Shown piece after piece: positions 7,109 through 16,098 of a stretch of DNA of 64,000 nucleotides. The notes under the pieces were generated by a model. That model saw nothing but the letters and a program-made list of their open reading frames with translations, was not told where the DNA came from and searched no databases. Source of the DNA: Novosphingobium mangrovisedimenti (lineage in GTDB: Bacteria; Pseudomonadota; Alphaproteobacteria; Sphingomonadales; Sphingomonadaceae); NCBI RefSeq assembly GCF_025153475.1, contig NZ_JANZXA010000016.1:1-64000 (forward strand), read 5' to 3'. A program made the position numbers and the translations under genes. Position 1 is the first letter of the stretch. Every line of letters begins with the position of its first letter.

Positions 7109-8398
7109 GTGTCACGCGAAGAAGAGATCATAGAGGACATCGTCGAGACGACGACCGCGGGGCTTGTCCCGCCGCCGCCAAGCGGCACCTTCTCCCCCTT
7201 CCGCTATCCGATCTTCCGCGCGATCTGGATCGCCAACCTGTTCTCCAACCTCGGCTCGACGCTGCAGTCGGTCGGTGCGGCATGGCTGATGACCGAGCTG
7301 ACGCCCTCGCACCAGCTCGTCGCGCTGGTGCAGGCCTCGGCGACGGTCCCGATCATGCTGCTGGGCATGTTCGCCGGCGCCATTGCCGACAACTTCGACC
7401 GCCGCCGCGTCATGCTTGCCGCGCAAGTGGGTATGCTGACCGTCTCCGCCGCGCTCGCGGCGCTGGCCTATGCCGGGCTCATCACGCCCTCCCTGCTGCT
7501 TGCCTTCACGCTCTCGGTGGGCGCGGGCACCGCGCTCAACTCGCCGGCCTGGCAGGCTTCGGTGCGCCAGCAGGTCGCCCCGGCGGAACTGCCGCAGGCG
7601 ATCGCGCTCAATTCCATCTCGTTCAACATCGCCCGCTCCATCGGCCCGGCGCTGGGCGGCCTGCTGATCTCGATCTGGAACGTCTCGTTCGCCTTCGCGA
7701 TCAACGCGGTCAGCTATATCGGCCTGATCCTCGTGCTTCTCTGGTGGCGCCCCGAACCGCGCAGGATCGAGCGCCGCCCGATCCTGCCCGCCGTGGCCGA
7801 GGGCATCCGCTATTGCGCCGGGAACGGCCCCTTGCGCCGTATCCTGATCCGCGGGCTGGCGCTCGGCTTCAGCCTTGCCGCCTACCAGTCGCTGCTCCCG
7901 GCGGTGGTGAGCGCGCAGATGCACGGGTCCGAGCTGGCGTTCGGCCTGATGCTGGGCCTGTTCGGCATCGGCTCGATCCTCGCCGCCCCCTTCATCGGTG
8001 CGATTCGCAGGAAACTCGGGCTGGAAGGCATTCTCGCGCTGGGCGCGGCGATGTTCGTCGGCTCGCTCTCGCTGGTGGCCGAGGTCAGCCAGGTCGTCTA
8101 CGCGCTGCCCGCCGCCTTTGCCGCGGGCATGGGCTGGGTCTGGATCCTGACGACGATCAACACCGCCGTGCAGATGCGCTCGCCCGACGATATTCTCGGC
8201 CGCTGCCTGTCGATCTACCAGGCGGTGACCTTCGGCGGCATGGCGCTCGGATCGTGGGCCTGGGGCGCACTCGCCGACTGGAAGAGCCTGCCTTTCGCGC
8301 TCCACGCCGGATCGGTATTCCTGATCGTGTCGTTCACGATCCTGCGGCTGGTCGCCCCGCTGCCGCGCCCCGGCGAAGGCGTGCTCAGGCCGTCCTGA
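7109..8398 (+). CDS. MFS transporter, transmembrane secretion effector (EntS-like) type
   Basis: A 429-aa permease with about 12 membrane spans, of the MFS_3 branch that includes the enterobactin exporter EntS. Visible family features are the start of the first span in FRYPIFRAIWIANLFSNLGSTLQ, a GMFAGAIADNFDRRRVML loop between spans 2 and 3 (the MFS motif A region), and LNSISFNIARSIGPALGG in span 5. The start is GTG at 7109; the only in-frame alternatives lie well inside the protein. It probably exports a small molecule by proton antiport; the substrate is unknown. It is not obviously part of an operon. Confidence 0.86.
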   Translation: MSREEEIIEDIVETTTAGLVPPPPSGTFSPFRYPIFRAIWIANLFSNLGSTLQSVGAAWLMTELTPSHQLVALVQASATVPIMLLGMFAGAIADNFDRRRVMLAAQVGMLTVSAALAALAYAGLITPSLLLAFTLSVGAGTALNSPAWQASVRQQVAPAELPQAIALNSISFNIARSIGPALGGLLISIWNVSFAFAINAVSYIGLILVLLWWRPEPRRIERRPILPAVAEGIRYCAGNGPLRRILIRGLALGFSLAAYQSLLPAVVSAQMHGSELAFGLMLGLFGIGSILAAPFIGAIRRKLGLEGILALGAAMFVGSLSLVAEVSQVVYALPAAFAAGMGWVWILTTINTAVQMRSPDDILGRCLSIYQAVTFGGMALGSWAWGALADWKSLPFALHAGSVFLIVSFTILRLVAPLPRPGEGVLRPS

Positions 8399-8416
8399 CG
8401 CGCCGCGCCCTGCCGG

Positions 8417-8449
8417 GCGCAACTTAAGCAATATTTTACCATGTTGCGC
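8417..8449. promoter_or_regulatory. inverted repeat GCGCAAC-N19-GTTGCGC upstream of the PAS-domain gene
   Basis: Exact seven-base arms flank an AT-rich stretch TTAAGCAATATTTTACCAT. This is the only AT-rich patch between the MFS gene and the PAS gene at 8485, so it may hold the promoter of the latter. It could be an operator or a weak hairpin. Confidence 0.35.
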
Positions 8450-8484
8450 GACAAGGGTCCGGATTAGGTTTTTGGGGAAACCAG

Positions 8485-9942
8485 ATGGATACTCTACGCG
8501 GCCCGTTTTCCACTCAGGATGAGACCGACGAAGTCTCTCCGGTGATGGAAGACACCGGTGCGGCAACGCCGCCCGCGGGCATCAGCTCGGACGAACGGCG
8601 CATGCAGATGCGCGCCTACAACTTCTGGGCCAGCCTGCTTGGCAACCGCACCTTCCCCGACGTTTCTTTGCTCGATCCGGAATACTTCCTGGACTTCGGC
8701 CCCTTCAGCGTCCTGCTCGACTTCACCGACGGCGTCGACAACCCGGCGATCGGCTATCTCGGGGAGAAGCTGGCGGAGGAATGCGGAACGCAAGGCCCCA
8801 TCGAACGGCTGAACGACGTTCCGCCGCGCTCGCTGCTTTCGCGCATTACCGACCACTACATGCAGATCCTCGCCAACCAGGCGCCGGTCGGCTTCGAGGC
8901 GGAGTTCGTCAACCAGCGCGGCGTGACGATCCTCTATCGCGGGATCCTGCTGCCGTTTTCGCGCGACGACGTGACCATCGACCACATCTACGGCGTCATC
9001 AACTGGAAGGAACTGGCCGACCAGTCGACCACCGACGAGCTGATGAAGCAGGTCGACGAAGCCATCGAGGCGCGCCCGTCGATCAAGCGCGAGGCCGAAC
9101 CCATGAGCGAATGGGCCGACGGCCCGGTCGAGCTGGGTGTCGATCTGGGCGTCGAACTGGACGCGGACGACATCGACCCCGAGTCTCCTTCGATAGAGCT
9201 GCCGCTCGCCCAGTTCGGGATGCACGGTGACTACTTCAATTTCGACGACAACGCTCTCGGCGCCGCCGAACAGTCCGAAGACGGTGAAGGCGACAGCCCG
9301 GATCCGGCCGAGGATGACGCGGAGATCGTCATCGACAGCGCGGAAATGTCGCTGGCCGACTGGCTGAAGGCCGCGCGCACCGAAGCGCAGAACGCCATCA
9401 CCAGCGAGGACCGCTCGCGCCGGGCGCTCTACGACGCCATCGGCCGCGCCTACGATTTCGCGCTCGCCGCGGCCGAGGCCCCCGAGGACTTTGCCACGCT
9501 GGTCCGCGAGGCGGGACTCAAGGTTCAGGAACGTGCGCCGCTGATCCCGCTGGTCAAGCTCGTGTTCGGGATCGAATACGACAAGACCCGCCTTACCGAA
9601 TTCGCCACGGTCATCGCGCATGGCCAGCGTCTGGACATCGCGCCCGGCGGGCTTTCCGCGCTGCTTTCGGAAACCTCCGGAGGCCTCAAGGGACTGGTGC
9701 GCGAGGAACGCCGCCTGCGCCGCGAGGAAAGCGGCAAGGCGGAACGCCCGCGCAACACCCACGAGACCCTGGTCGAGGGATTGCGCCAGCTCCAGCCCCG
9801 TTCCTTCGAATCGGTCGGCCGGGACAGCGAATTCGCGGTGCTGGTGGCCCGCCGCCTGGACGACGGGCAACTGGTCCTGCTCGGCGAAGTGTCGGACGAC
9901 GAGGCGCTGCTCGATCGCGCCGCGCGGCATCTGCTCGACTGA
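8485..9942 (+). CDS. PAS domain-containing protein (PAS_5-like) with an acidic linker
   Basis: A 485-aa cytoplasmic protein. Residues about 35-175 (RAYNFWASLLGNRTFPDVSLLDPEYF through the GVINWKE end) resemble the PAS_5 domain common in alphaproteobacteria, often tied to envelope or stress sensing. Residues about 190-300 are acidic and probably disordered. A helical region follows (ADWLKAARTEAQNAI, then RRALYDAIGRAYDFALAA), ending in a segment rich in Arg and Glu. No kinase, cyclase or DNA-binding domain is seen, so any output must go through a partner. GGGGA precedes the ATG. A stem-loop at 9964-9995 follows the stop. Function is unknown. Confidence 0.78.
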   Translation: MDTLRGPFSTQDETDEVSPVMEDTGAATPPAGISSDERRMQMRAYNFWASLLGNRTFPDVSLLDPEYFLDFGPFSVLLDFTDGVDNPAIGYLGEKLAEECGTQGPIERLNDVPPRSLLSRITDHYMQILANQAPVGFEAEFVNQRGVTILYRGILLPFSRDDVTIDHIYGVINWKELADQSTTDELMKQVDEAIEARPSIKREAEPMSEWADGPVELGVDLGVELDADDIDPESPSIELPLAQFGMHGDYFNFDDNALGAAEQSEDGEGDSPDPAEDDAEIVIDSAEMSLADWLKAARTEAQNAITSEDRSRRALYDAIGRAYDFALAAAEAPEDFATLVREAGLKVQERAPLIPLVKLVFGIEYDKTRLTEFATVIAHGQRLDIAPGGLSALLSETSGGLKGLVREERRLRREESGKAERPRNTHETLVEGLRQLQPRSFESVGRDSEFAVLVARRLDDGQLVLLGEVSDDEALLDRAARHLLD

Positions 9943-9963
9943 TTTGCGGAGCCGCGCGTCGGG

Positions 9964-9995
9964 TTCAAAGGGGCGCCGGGACCGCGCCCCTTGAA
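9964..9995 (+). terminator. stem-loop after the PAS gene
   Basis: Arms TTCAAAGGGGCGC (9964-9976) and GCGCCCCTTGAA (9984-9995) pair with one bulged A. There is no run of T after it, so it may be a weak terminator or an RNA-stabilising hairpin. Confidence 0.4.
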
Positions 9996-10076
9996 ACGGC
10001 GCGCGCCGCCATTACGCTGGGAACACGGCAAGGGCGCTTCAGCACCGGTTCAGGCCGTACAGTCCCAAGAGGCACG

Positions 10077-11438
10077 ATGCACAAGCTGCGAACTTCCGCG
10101 TTCTTCCTGATGGTCCTGGCGGTGTTCGGGTGGGCGGCCACGCCCGCCGCAGCGCAATCGATCCTGCGCGACGCCGAGACCGAAGCGCTGCTGCACGACA
10201 TGGCGACGCCGCTGATCAAGGCGGCCGGGCTCGATCCCGACAACGTGGACATCGTTCTGGTCGGCGACCGCTCGGTCAATGCCTTCGTCGCCGGCGGCCA
10301 GGCCGTCTACGTCAACAGCGGCCTCATCGAAGAGGCCGATACGGCCGCCGAGGTCCAGGGCGTGATCGCACACGAACTGGGCCACGTGACCGGTGGTCAC
10401 GCCGTGCTCAACCAGGGCGCCAGGAGCGCGACCAGCATCTCGCTGCTGTCGTTGCTGCTCGGCGCGGCCGCGGCGGCGGCGGGCGGCGGCGAGGCGGCCA
10501 TGGGCGTGATCATGGCCGGCCAGCAGGCGGCCATGGGCAAGTACCTCGCCTACAACCGCTCGCAGGAAGCTTCGGCCGACGCGGCGGGCGCCAAGTATCT
10601 CTCGGAAGCAGGGATCAGCGGACGCGGCTCGGTGGAATTCTTCAAGAAGCTGCAGAACCTGGAATATCGCTACGGCTATCGGCCCAAGGACGGCGACGAG
10701 TTCTATTCCACCCACCCGCTGACCGGCGACCGCATCGCCACGCTGCAGGACACCTACGAGAAGGACCCGGCCTGGAACAAGCCGGACGATCCGCAGCTGC
10801 AGAAGCGCTTCGTGCGGATGAAGGCCAAGCTCTTCGGCTACATGGCCGAACCGCGCGACGTGTTCCGCAAGTACCCGCTGACGGACAATTCGATCCCCGC
10901 GCACTATGCCCGCGCATATGCCTACAACCGCGAATCGAAGATCGACGAGGCCCGCGCCGAAACCGACGCGCTCGTGGCGAGCGATCCCGACGACCCCTAT
11001 TTCCTCGAACTGCAGGGCCAGATCCTGCTCGAATCGGGACACCCGGCCGAAGCGGTCGAGCCGCTTCGGCGCGCCACCCGGATGACGGCCAACCAGCCGC
11101 TCATCGCCACGCTGTTCGGCCATGCGCTGATGGCGACCGAGGACCCCGCGAACTTCAAGGAAGCCGAAAGCGTGCTGCGCGCGGCGGTGGTGCGCGACCG
11201 CGAGAATCCCTTCGCCTGGTACCAGCTCGGCACGATCTACGCCGCCAACGGCGACATGCCCCGCGCGCGCCTCGCCAGCGCCGAGCAACAGTCGCTCTCG
11301 GGCAACATGGCGGCCGCGCTGATGAGCGCGCAGGCCGCCGAGGCGGGCCTGCCCACCGGATCGCCGGACTGGGTACGCGCGCAGGACATCGAAATGCAGG
11401 CGCGCGCGGAACTGGAGCGCCGGAAGAAGCAGCGCTAG
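10077..11438 (+). CDS. M48 family metalloprotease with TPR repeats (BepA-like)
   Basis: A 453-aa secreted zinc protease. Residues 1-26 form a signal peptide ending AAAQ. The catalytic HExxH is seen as AHELGH (about residues 100-105), with the third zinc ligand in NRSQEASADAAGA. An Ala/Gly-rich hydrophobic stretch lies between them. After about residue 270 the protein has tetratricopeptide-like helices (ARAYAYNRESKIDEARAETD, then LFGHALMATEDPANFKEAES). This matches the BepA/LoiP-type periplasmic proteases that survey outer-membrane protein assembly. AAGAGG lies upstream of the start. The DsbA-like gene follows after 58 bases and may be co-transcribed, which would fit a role in envelope protein quality control. 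Confidence 0.9.
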   Translation: MHKLRTSAFFLMVLAVFGWAATPAAAQSILRDAETEALLHDMATPLIKAAGLDPDNVDIVLVGDRSVNAFVAGGQAVYVNSGLIEEADTAAEVQGVIAHELGHVTGGHAVLNQGARSATSISLLSLLLGAAAAAAGGGEAAMGVIMAGQQAAMGKYLAYNRSQEASADAAGAKYLSEAGISGRGSVEFFKKLQNLEYRYGYRPKDGDEFYSTHPLTGDRIATLQDTYEKDPAWNKPDDPQLQKRFVRMKAKLFGYMAEPRDVFRKYPLTDNSIPAHYARAYAYNRESKIDEARAETDALVASDPDDPYFLELQGQILLESGHPAEAVEPLRRATRMTANQPLIATLFGHALMATEDPANFKEAESVLRAAVVRDRENPFAWYQLGTIYAANGDMPRARLASAEQQSLSGNMAAALMSAQAAEAGLPTGSPDWVRAQDIEMQARAELERRKKQR

Positions 11439-11496
11439 AGAACGGTTCGGATCGCCGGCCCGGCGGCCGGACACTGGAAAGGTATCGGGAAATCAC

Positions 11497-12195
11497 ATGG
11501 CCAATGGCATGAAGTTCGCATTGATCGCCGGTTGTCTTGCCCTCGTGGGCGCGGGCGGCTGGTATGGCGGGCGCAAGGCCGTCGAGCAGGTCGTGCACGA
11601 CTATATCCTCGAACATCCCGAGATCCTGCCCCAGGCCATGGACGTGCTGCAGCGCCGGCAGAGCGCGCAGCAGCTTGCCGGCGTGCGCTCTACGGTGGAG
11701 ACGCCCTTTCCCGGCGCCGTGCTGGGCAATCCCAACGGCAAGGTCACGCTGGTCGAATTCACCGATTTCGCCTGCGGCTACTGCCGCCAGAGCCTGCCCG
11801 ACGTGAAGGGCCTGATCGCCCACAACCCCGACCTGCGCATCGTCGTGCGCGAACTGCCGATCATCAGCCCGCGGAGCCCCGATGCGGCCAAGATGGCGCT
11901 CGCCGCGGCCGAACAGGGCAAGTACCCCGCCTTCCACGACGCGATGTTCGAGGCCGGCCAGCTCGACCAGCAGACGATCGAGGCCGTGGCGGAGAAAGTC
12001 GGCCTCGACATGGACCGCGCGCGCCGGGTCGCCGCGAGCCCGACCGTCGAGGCGGAAATCAACCGCAATCTCGAACTGGCGAGCCGCCTGGGCTTTTCCG
12101 GCACGCCCAGCTGGGTCGCAGGCGACCAGCTGATCACCGGCGCGGTGGGCCTCGAACAGCTGTCCCAGGCGGTCCGCGACGCGCGCGGAGGTTGA
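11497..12195 (+). CDS. DsbA family thioredoxin-fold protein (DsbD/ScsC-like)
   Basis: A 232-aa periplasmic thiol-disulfide protein. An N-terminal hydrophobic stretch (residues 4-24) acts as signal or anchor. It is followed by an ScsC-type helical segment (DYILEHPEILPQAMDVLQRR) and a DsbA-like thioredoxin domain. The active site is CGYC within DFACGYCRQSLPD (about residues 90-102), and the cis-proline loop is seen in FSGTPSWVAGDQ. The protein probably oxidises or isomerises disulfides in exported proteins. It lies just downstream of the BepA-like protease, whose family members often act on outer-membrane proteins needing disulfides; cooperation is inferred. Confidence 0.88.
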   Translation: MANGMKFALIAGCLALVGAGGWYGGRKAVEQVVHDYILEHPEILPQAMDVLQRRQSAQQLAGVRSTVETPFPGAVLGNPNGKVTLVEFTDFACGYCRQSLPDVKGLIAHNPDLRIVVRELPIISPRSPDAAKMALAAAEQGKYPAFHDAMFEAGQLDQQTIEAVAEKVGLDMDRARRVAASPTVEAEINRNLELASRLGFSGTPSWVAGDQLITGAVGLEQLSQAVRDARGG

Positions 12196-12259
12196 CAACT
12201 CGGTGCGATGACCCCGCCGGCATTTCAGCTCTTGCGTAAATTGGGCTAGACACTCGGCC

Positions 12260-13423
12260 ATGCGCGTCCTGCCCATCCAGCCGATCCCGTTCTTCGCCAA
12301 CAAGGACAAGGCCTTCTGGCGCCTACAGACCGCCGGCTGGGCCGGCGCGATGATGCTGCGCACGATGTCGCTGATCGCCAACAACCAGCCGCCCACGCTG
12401 CTGGTGCTGGTGCTGATCGCGACGATCACCGGCTTTTCGATTTCGCTGGTCCTCTCGGTGATCTACCGCGCGCTGATCACCCGGCGCCCGATCGTGACCT
12501 GGGGCCTGACCGCGCTCGTCCTGCCTTTCGCGGTGGCGCTGCACGCCTTCATCGACGCATGGGTCTGGTCGCTGTGGCGGACCGACAGCGACGCCGGCTT
12601 CACCAACCTGTTCCTTGGCGTGTTCTACCTCGACGCAACGCTGCTCGGCGCCTGGACGGCGCTCTACTACATGGTCAACTTCTACCTGCAGGTGGAGGAA
12701 CAGAACGACCAGCTCATCCAGCTGGAGAATCAGGCGGCCAGCGCGCAGCTCGCCATGCTGCGCTATCAGCTCAACCCGCACTTCCTGTTCAACACGCTGA
12801 ATTCGATCTCGACTCTGGTGCTGCTCAAGCAGACCGAGCCGGCCAATGCCATGCTCTCGCGGCTGTCCTCGTTCCTGCGCTACACGCTGGTCAACAAGCC
12901 CTCGGCGCGGGTCACGGTCGCGCAGGAAGTGGAGACGCTCAAGCTCTACCTCGACATCGAACGCATGCGCTTCGAGGAGCGGCTGCGCACCACGTTCCAG
13001 ATCGACCCGGCAACCGAAACCTGCCTGCTGCCCTCGCTGCTGCTGCAGCCACTGGTGGAAAACGCCATCAAGTATGCCGTAACCCCGCAGGAATCGGGCG
13101 CGGAGATCACGATAACCTCGCAACTCGTCGGTTCCATGCTTCGCATCACCGTCTCGGATACCGGGCCGGGCTTGCAAAGTCCGACCACCGACAACAGGTT
13201 ATCTGGCATGACCTACGACGGAGGCGAGCCGGTATCCACCGGCGTCGGCCTTTCGAACATTCGGGACAGGCTCGTGCAGGCCTACGGCGAGAACCACCGC
13301 TTCGAGACGATCGAACCGATCGAAGGCGGCTTTGCCGTCGTGATCGAGCTCCCGGCAGAGCGCCGCGAATCCGTCGAGGACATGTTGGAAACACAACGGC
13401 AGCCGGCTCTGGCGGCGCAATGA
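12260..13423 (+). CDS. sensor histidine kinase, LytS/AlgZ-like (His_kinase family)
   Basis: A 387-aa membrane sensor kinase. Four hydrophobic spans lie within residues 25-145. A short coiled coil (VEEQNDQLIQLENQAASAQ) leads to the His-kinase motif LRYQLNPHFLFNTLNSIS, whose phospho-acceptor is His174. The ATPase domain shows PLVENAIKYAV, DTGPG and GVGLSNIRDRL. There is no separate periplasmic sensor domain, so it may sense membrane state or a small ligand. The LytTR response regulator follows after 46 bases and is its obvious partner. In related pairs the targets include exopolysaccharide, autolysis or transporter genes; here none is identified. Confidence 0.92.
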   Translation: MRVLPIQPIPFFANKDKAFWRLQTAGWAGAMMLRTMSLIANNQPPTLLVLVLIATITGFSISLVLSVIYRALITRRPIVTWGLTALVLPFAVALHAFIDAWVWSLWRTDSDAGFTNLFLGVFYLDATLLGAWTALYYMVNFYLQVEEQNDQLIQLENQAASAQLAMLRYQLNPHFLFNTLNSISTLVLLKQTEPANAMLSRLSSFLRYTLVNKPSARVTVAQEVETLKLYLDIERMRFEERLRTTFQIDPATETCLLPSLLLQPLVENAIKYAVTPQESGAEITITSQLVGSMLRITVSDTGPGLQSPTTDNRLSGMTYDGGEPVSTGVGLSNIRDRLVQAYGENHRFETIEPIEGGFAVVIELPAERRESVEDMLETQRQPALAAQ

Positions 13424-13469
13424 AACCATTATGGACCGCACGCGTTGGACGGTCCGGAGATAACGACAA

Positions 13470-14267
13470 ATGACCATCCGCACGATCCTTGTCGACGACG
13501 AGAAGCTGGCAATCCAGGGCCTGGAACTGCGGCTCCAGAAGTACCCCGACGTCGAGATCATCGACACCTGCTCGAACGGACGCGAGGCGATCCGCAAGAT
13601 CAAGACCGAAAAGCCCGATCTGGTCTTCCTCGACATCCAGATGCCCGGCTTCGACGGCTTCTCCGTGGTCAAGGGCGTGATGGAGATCGAGCCGCCGCTG
13701 TTCGTCTTCGTCACCGCCTACCAAGAACACGCCGTCCGCGCCTTCGAGGCCAATGCCGTCAACTACCTGATGAAGCCGGTCGAGGAGACCAAGCTCGACG
13801 ACACGCTCGCCCGCGTGCGCCAGCGCCTGGCCGAAAAGCGCTCTGCCGAAGAAGCGGAAAAGCTCAAGAACGTGCTCGCCGAAGTGGCGCCCGACGCGAT
13901 CGAACAAATGCCCGAGGAGGCGGATGCGGGCGCCGACCGCTACGAAAAGCTCATCAACATCAAGGACCGCGGCCAGATCTTCCGCATCGACGTCGATTCG
14001 ATCGAGCATATCGAGGCCGCCGGCGACTACATGTGCATCCGCACCGCCGACAATTCGCTGATCCTGCGCGAGACGATGAAGGACCTCGAACGCCGGCTCG
14101 ACCCGCGCGTGTTCCAGCGCGTCCATCGCTCGACCATCGTCAACCTCAACCAGGTCCGGCAGGTCAAACCGCACACCAACGGCGAATGCTTCCTGGTGCT
14201 GGCGTCCGGCGCGCAAGTGAAGGTCTCGCGCTCGTACCGAGACGTGATCGCCCGCTTCGTCCACTGA
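13470..14267 (+). CDS. LytTR family DNA-binding response regulator
   Basis: A 265-aa cytoplasmic regulator. The receiver domain shows the acidic pair DD at residues 9-10, the phospho-acceptor Asp55 in LVFLDIQMPGFDG, and the conserved Lys in LMKPVEE (about residue 105). A linker of about 30 residues leads to a LytTR DNA-binding domain (about 155-262), with ADNSLILRETMKDLERRLD, VFQRVHRSTIVNL and VKVSRSYRDVI. It pairs with the LytS-like kinase directly upstream. LytTR proteins bind paired direct repeats; no such sites were recognised in this window. Confidence 0.93.
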   Translation: MTIRTILVDDEKLAIQGLELRLQKYPDVEIIDTCSNGREAIRKIKTEKPDLVFLDIQMPGFDGFSVVKGVMEIEPPLFVFVTAYQEHAVRAFEANAVNYLMKPVEETKLDDTLARVRQRLAEKRSAEEAEKLKNVLAEVAPDAIEQMPEEADAGADRYEKLINIKDRGQIFRIDVDSIEHIEAAGDYMCIRTADNSLILRETMKDLERRLDPRVFQRVHRSTIVNLNQVRQVKPHTNGECFLVLASGAQVKVSRSYRDVIARFVH

Positions 14268-14335
14268 CAAACGCACCCCGGCATTGCCCGTCAGGCAGGC
14301 CGGGGTCCGCCACCGGCAAGCAACGGCGGCATAAG

Positions 14336-14360
14336 AAAAGGCGGCCGTTACCGGCCGCCT
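14336..14360 (-). terminator. terminator of the M23 peptidase gene
   Basis: Arms AGGCGGCCG (14339-14347) and CGGCCGCCT (14352-14360) are exact complements with a four-base loop. Read on the minus strand the stem is followed by TTTTCTT, a typical Rho-independent tail. It lies 79 bases after the M23 stop and could also stop rightward transcripts from the LytTR gene. Confidence 0.75.
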
Positions 14361-14438
14361 CTTCCCCCTCTCCAAACCCTTCTGGCGGGCCCCGTCTGAA
14401 CGCGAGGTCCTTTCGCCGTGGCTTGAAACTCTTTGGTG

Positions 14439-15212
14439 TCAGCCGCCCTTGTTCTCAGCCTCTTCGGCTGCTGCCAGGCCCGCGGGCGACTGCATGTACG
14501 GCAGCGGATTGACCGCCTCGCCGTCGACACGGACTTCGTAGTGCAGGTGCGGCCCGGTCGAGCGGCCGGTGGTGCCGACGAAGCCGATCACGTCGCCCTT
14601 GTGGACGTGCTGGCCATCGGCGACATTGAGGCGCGACAAGTGCCCGTAACGGGTCTCCATTTCGGCGCCATGCTCGATCGAGATGTACAGGCCGTAGCTG
14701 CTGAACCAGGAAGCGCGGCTCACCACGCCATCGGCCGGGGCATAGACCGGCGTACCGATCGGCGCGGCCAGATCGACGCCCTTGTGCATGCGGCGACGGC
14801 CCAGAATGGGGTGCTCGCGCTCACCGAAGCTGCTGGTCATCACATCGCGGTTCAGCGGATTGCGCGACGGGATCGAAACCGAAGCGATGCCGCCAGCAAC
14901 GGCCGGCTTGGCCTTCGAGACGGCCAGGCCGGTTTCCTCGAAGTTCTGCCAGGAGCTGAAAAGCTTGCGGAACTGCTCGTCCTCGCCACCGGAAACCGAC
15001 TGGCTGGCCGACTGGGCGGTGCGCAGGGGAGCGGAAATGTCGGCAGCGGCAGCGCTGCTGTTGGCCATCGCGGGATGTGCGGCGATGGAAAGACCCGCAG
15101 CGGCGAAGACACCGGTCACTGCGCGGAACTTGGCGAAATACTTCGTTACGACCACTCGCAATACCTTGTTTTCCGCCGCAACCCACGAGGACACGACGTT
15201 TGTTTGATCCAT
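14439..15212 (-). CDS. M23 family metallopeptidase (peptidoglycan endopeptidase)
   Basis: A 257-aa exported cell-wall hydrolase or LytM-type factor. An N-terminal hydrophobic region (residues about 28-50, ending HPAMANSS) acts as signal sequence. The LytM domain has the zinc ligands in RRMHKGVDLAAP (HxxxD) and in PHLHYEV (HxH), with GYGLYISIEHG between them, so it should be catalytically active. It cleaves stem-peptide cross-links of peptidoglycan during growth or division. It is transcribed alone, with a terminator at 14336-14360. The start at 15212 is the longest; an alternative near residue 24 would shorten the tail before the signal. Confidence 0.9.
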   Translation of the reverse strand: MDQTNVVSSWVAAENKVLRVVVTKYFAKFRAVTGVFAAAGLSIAAHPAMANSSAAAADISAPLRTAQSASQSVSGGEDEQFRKLFSSWQNFEETGLAVSKAKPAVAGGIASVSIPSRNPLNRDVMTSSFGEREHPILGRRRMHKGVDLAAPIGTPVYAPADGVVSRASWFSSYGLYISIEHGAEMETRYGHLSRLNVADGQHVHKGDVIGFVGTTGRSTGPHLHYEVRVDGEAVNPLPYMQSPAGLAAAEEAENKGG

Positions 15213-15306
15213 GCAGCCGCTAAAAACGGCAGCAAGATTTCATTCTTGGAGATGGTCGGAACCCCCCGCCGTCTCGTTAGTTGTGACTTAAGCTGTCATG
15301 TTTCGA

Positions 15307-16098
15307 TCACGCAACCCCGGCGTAGAGATCGCGCGATAAACCGGCTGCAAGACGCGCTGAGTCGTTGAACGGCGGCTTAACGGTGCCACGAAAGTGGCGG
15401 GAAACCAGTGATTTCCACAATTCGTCCACTGCTGCGCCAGACTGTTTGGCGAGGGCGACGAAATGATTTGCGCCGAACCGCACGTGCCGGATTTCGTCGT
15501 CAAGGATTCGTTCGAGGATTCGCGCCCCGCGTTCGTCGCCCGCCGCGAGCACGCGTTCGAGCGTTGAAGGCGTGACGTCAAGCGCCCGGGCCTCCAGCAC
15601 CATGGGAACCACGGCCAGCCGCGCCGCGACGTCGTGGCGCGTGTCATGCGCCGCGCTCCACAAGCCCGCATGGGCCGGCAGCGCGCCGTAGTGGCTGCCC
15701 AGCGTCTTCAGATGCCGGTCGATCAGCGCGAAATGCATCGCCTCGTCCGCAGCGACCGACAGGAAGTCCCCCACGAATCGCTCGCCCATCTCCGCCCCGA
15801 AACGCCCGGCCATGTCGAGCGCGAGGTCTATGGCGACGAACTCGATATGCGCGAGCGCATGCCACAGCGCGATTCGGCCGCGCTCGGAGCCGGCCTTGCG
15901 CCGCCTGGGCATGCGCCCGGGCGGCAGCAATTCGGGCGCTTCGGGCCGTCCGGGCTGCTCGGGCATCATGACGTCAAAGGCGAAGTCCAGCCGCCCCAGC
16001 CGCCAGTCGCGCGCAACCTTGCGCGCGGCCATGACCTTCGCCTGCGGATCGCATTCGAGCATCGCCGCGCGAATCGCGGCGGAGACGGTCTGCTGCAT
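15307..16098 (-). CDS. DUF455 family ferritin-like protein
   Basis: A 263-aa protein of the DUF455 family, predicted to be a ferritin-like four-helix bundle with a di-metal site. Metal-ligand motifs are visible in HALAHIEFVAIDLALD, AADEAMHFALIDRH and LDDEIRHVRFG, i.e. the repeated E...ExxH pattern. The substrate is unknown; relatives include tRNA hydroxylases such as MiaE, but this is only a fold-level likeness. Its ATG directly abuts the stop of the upstream bcp gene, so glnE, bcp and this gene form one leftward transcription unit. A redox or metal role alongside the peroxiredoxin is plausible. Confidence 0.84.
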   Translation of the reverse strand: MQQTVSAAIRAAMLECDPQAKVMAARKVARDWRLGRLDFAFDVMMPEQPGRPEAPELLPPGRMPRRRKAGSERGRIALWHALAHIEFVAIDLALDMAGRFGAEMGERFVGDFLSVAADEAMHFALIDRHLKTLGSHYGALPAHAGLWSAAHDTRHDVAARLAVVPMVLEARALDVTPSTLERVLAAGDERGARILERILDDEIRHVRFGANHFVALAKQSGAAVDELWKSLVSRHFRGTVKPPFNDSARLAAGLSRDLYAGVA

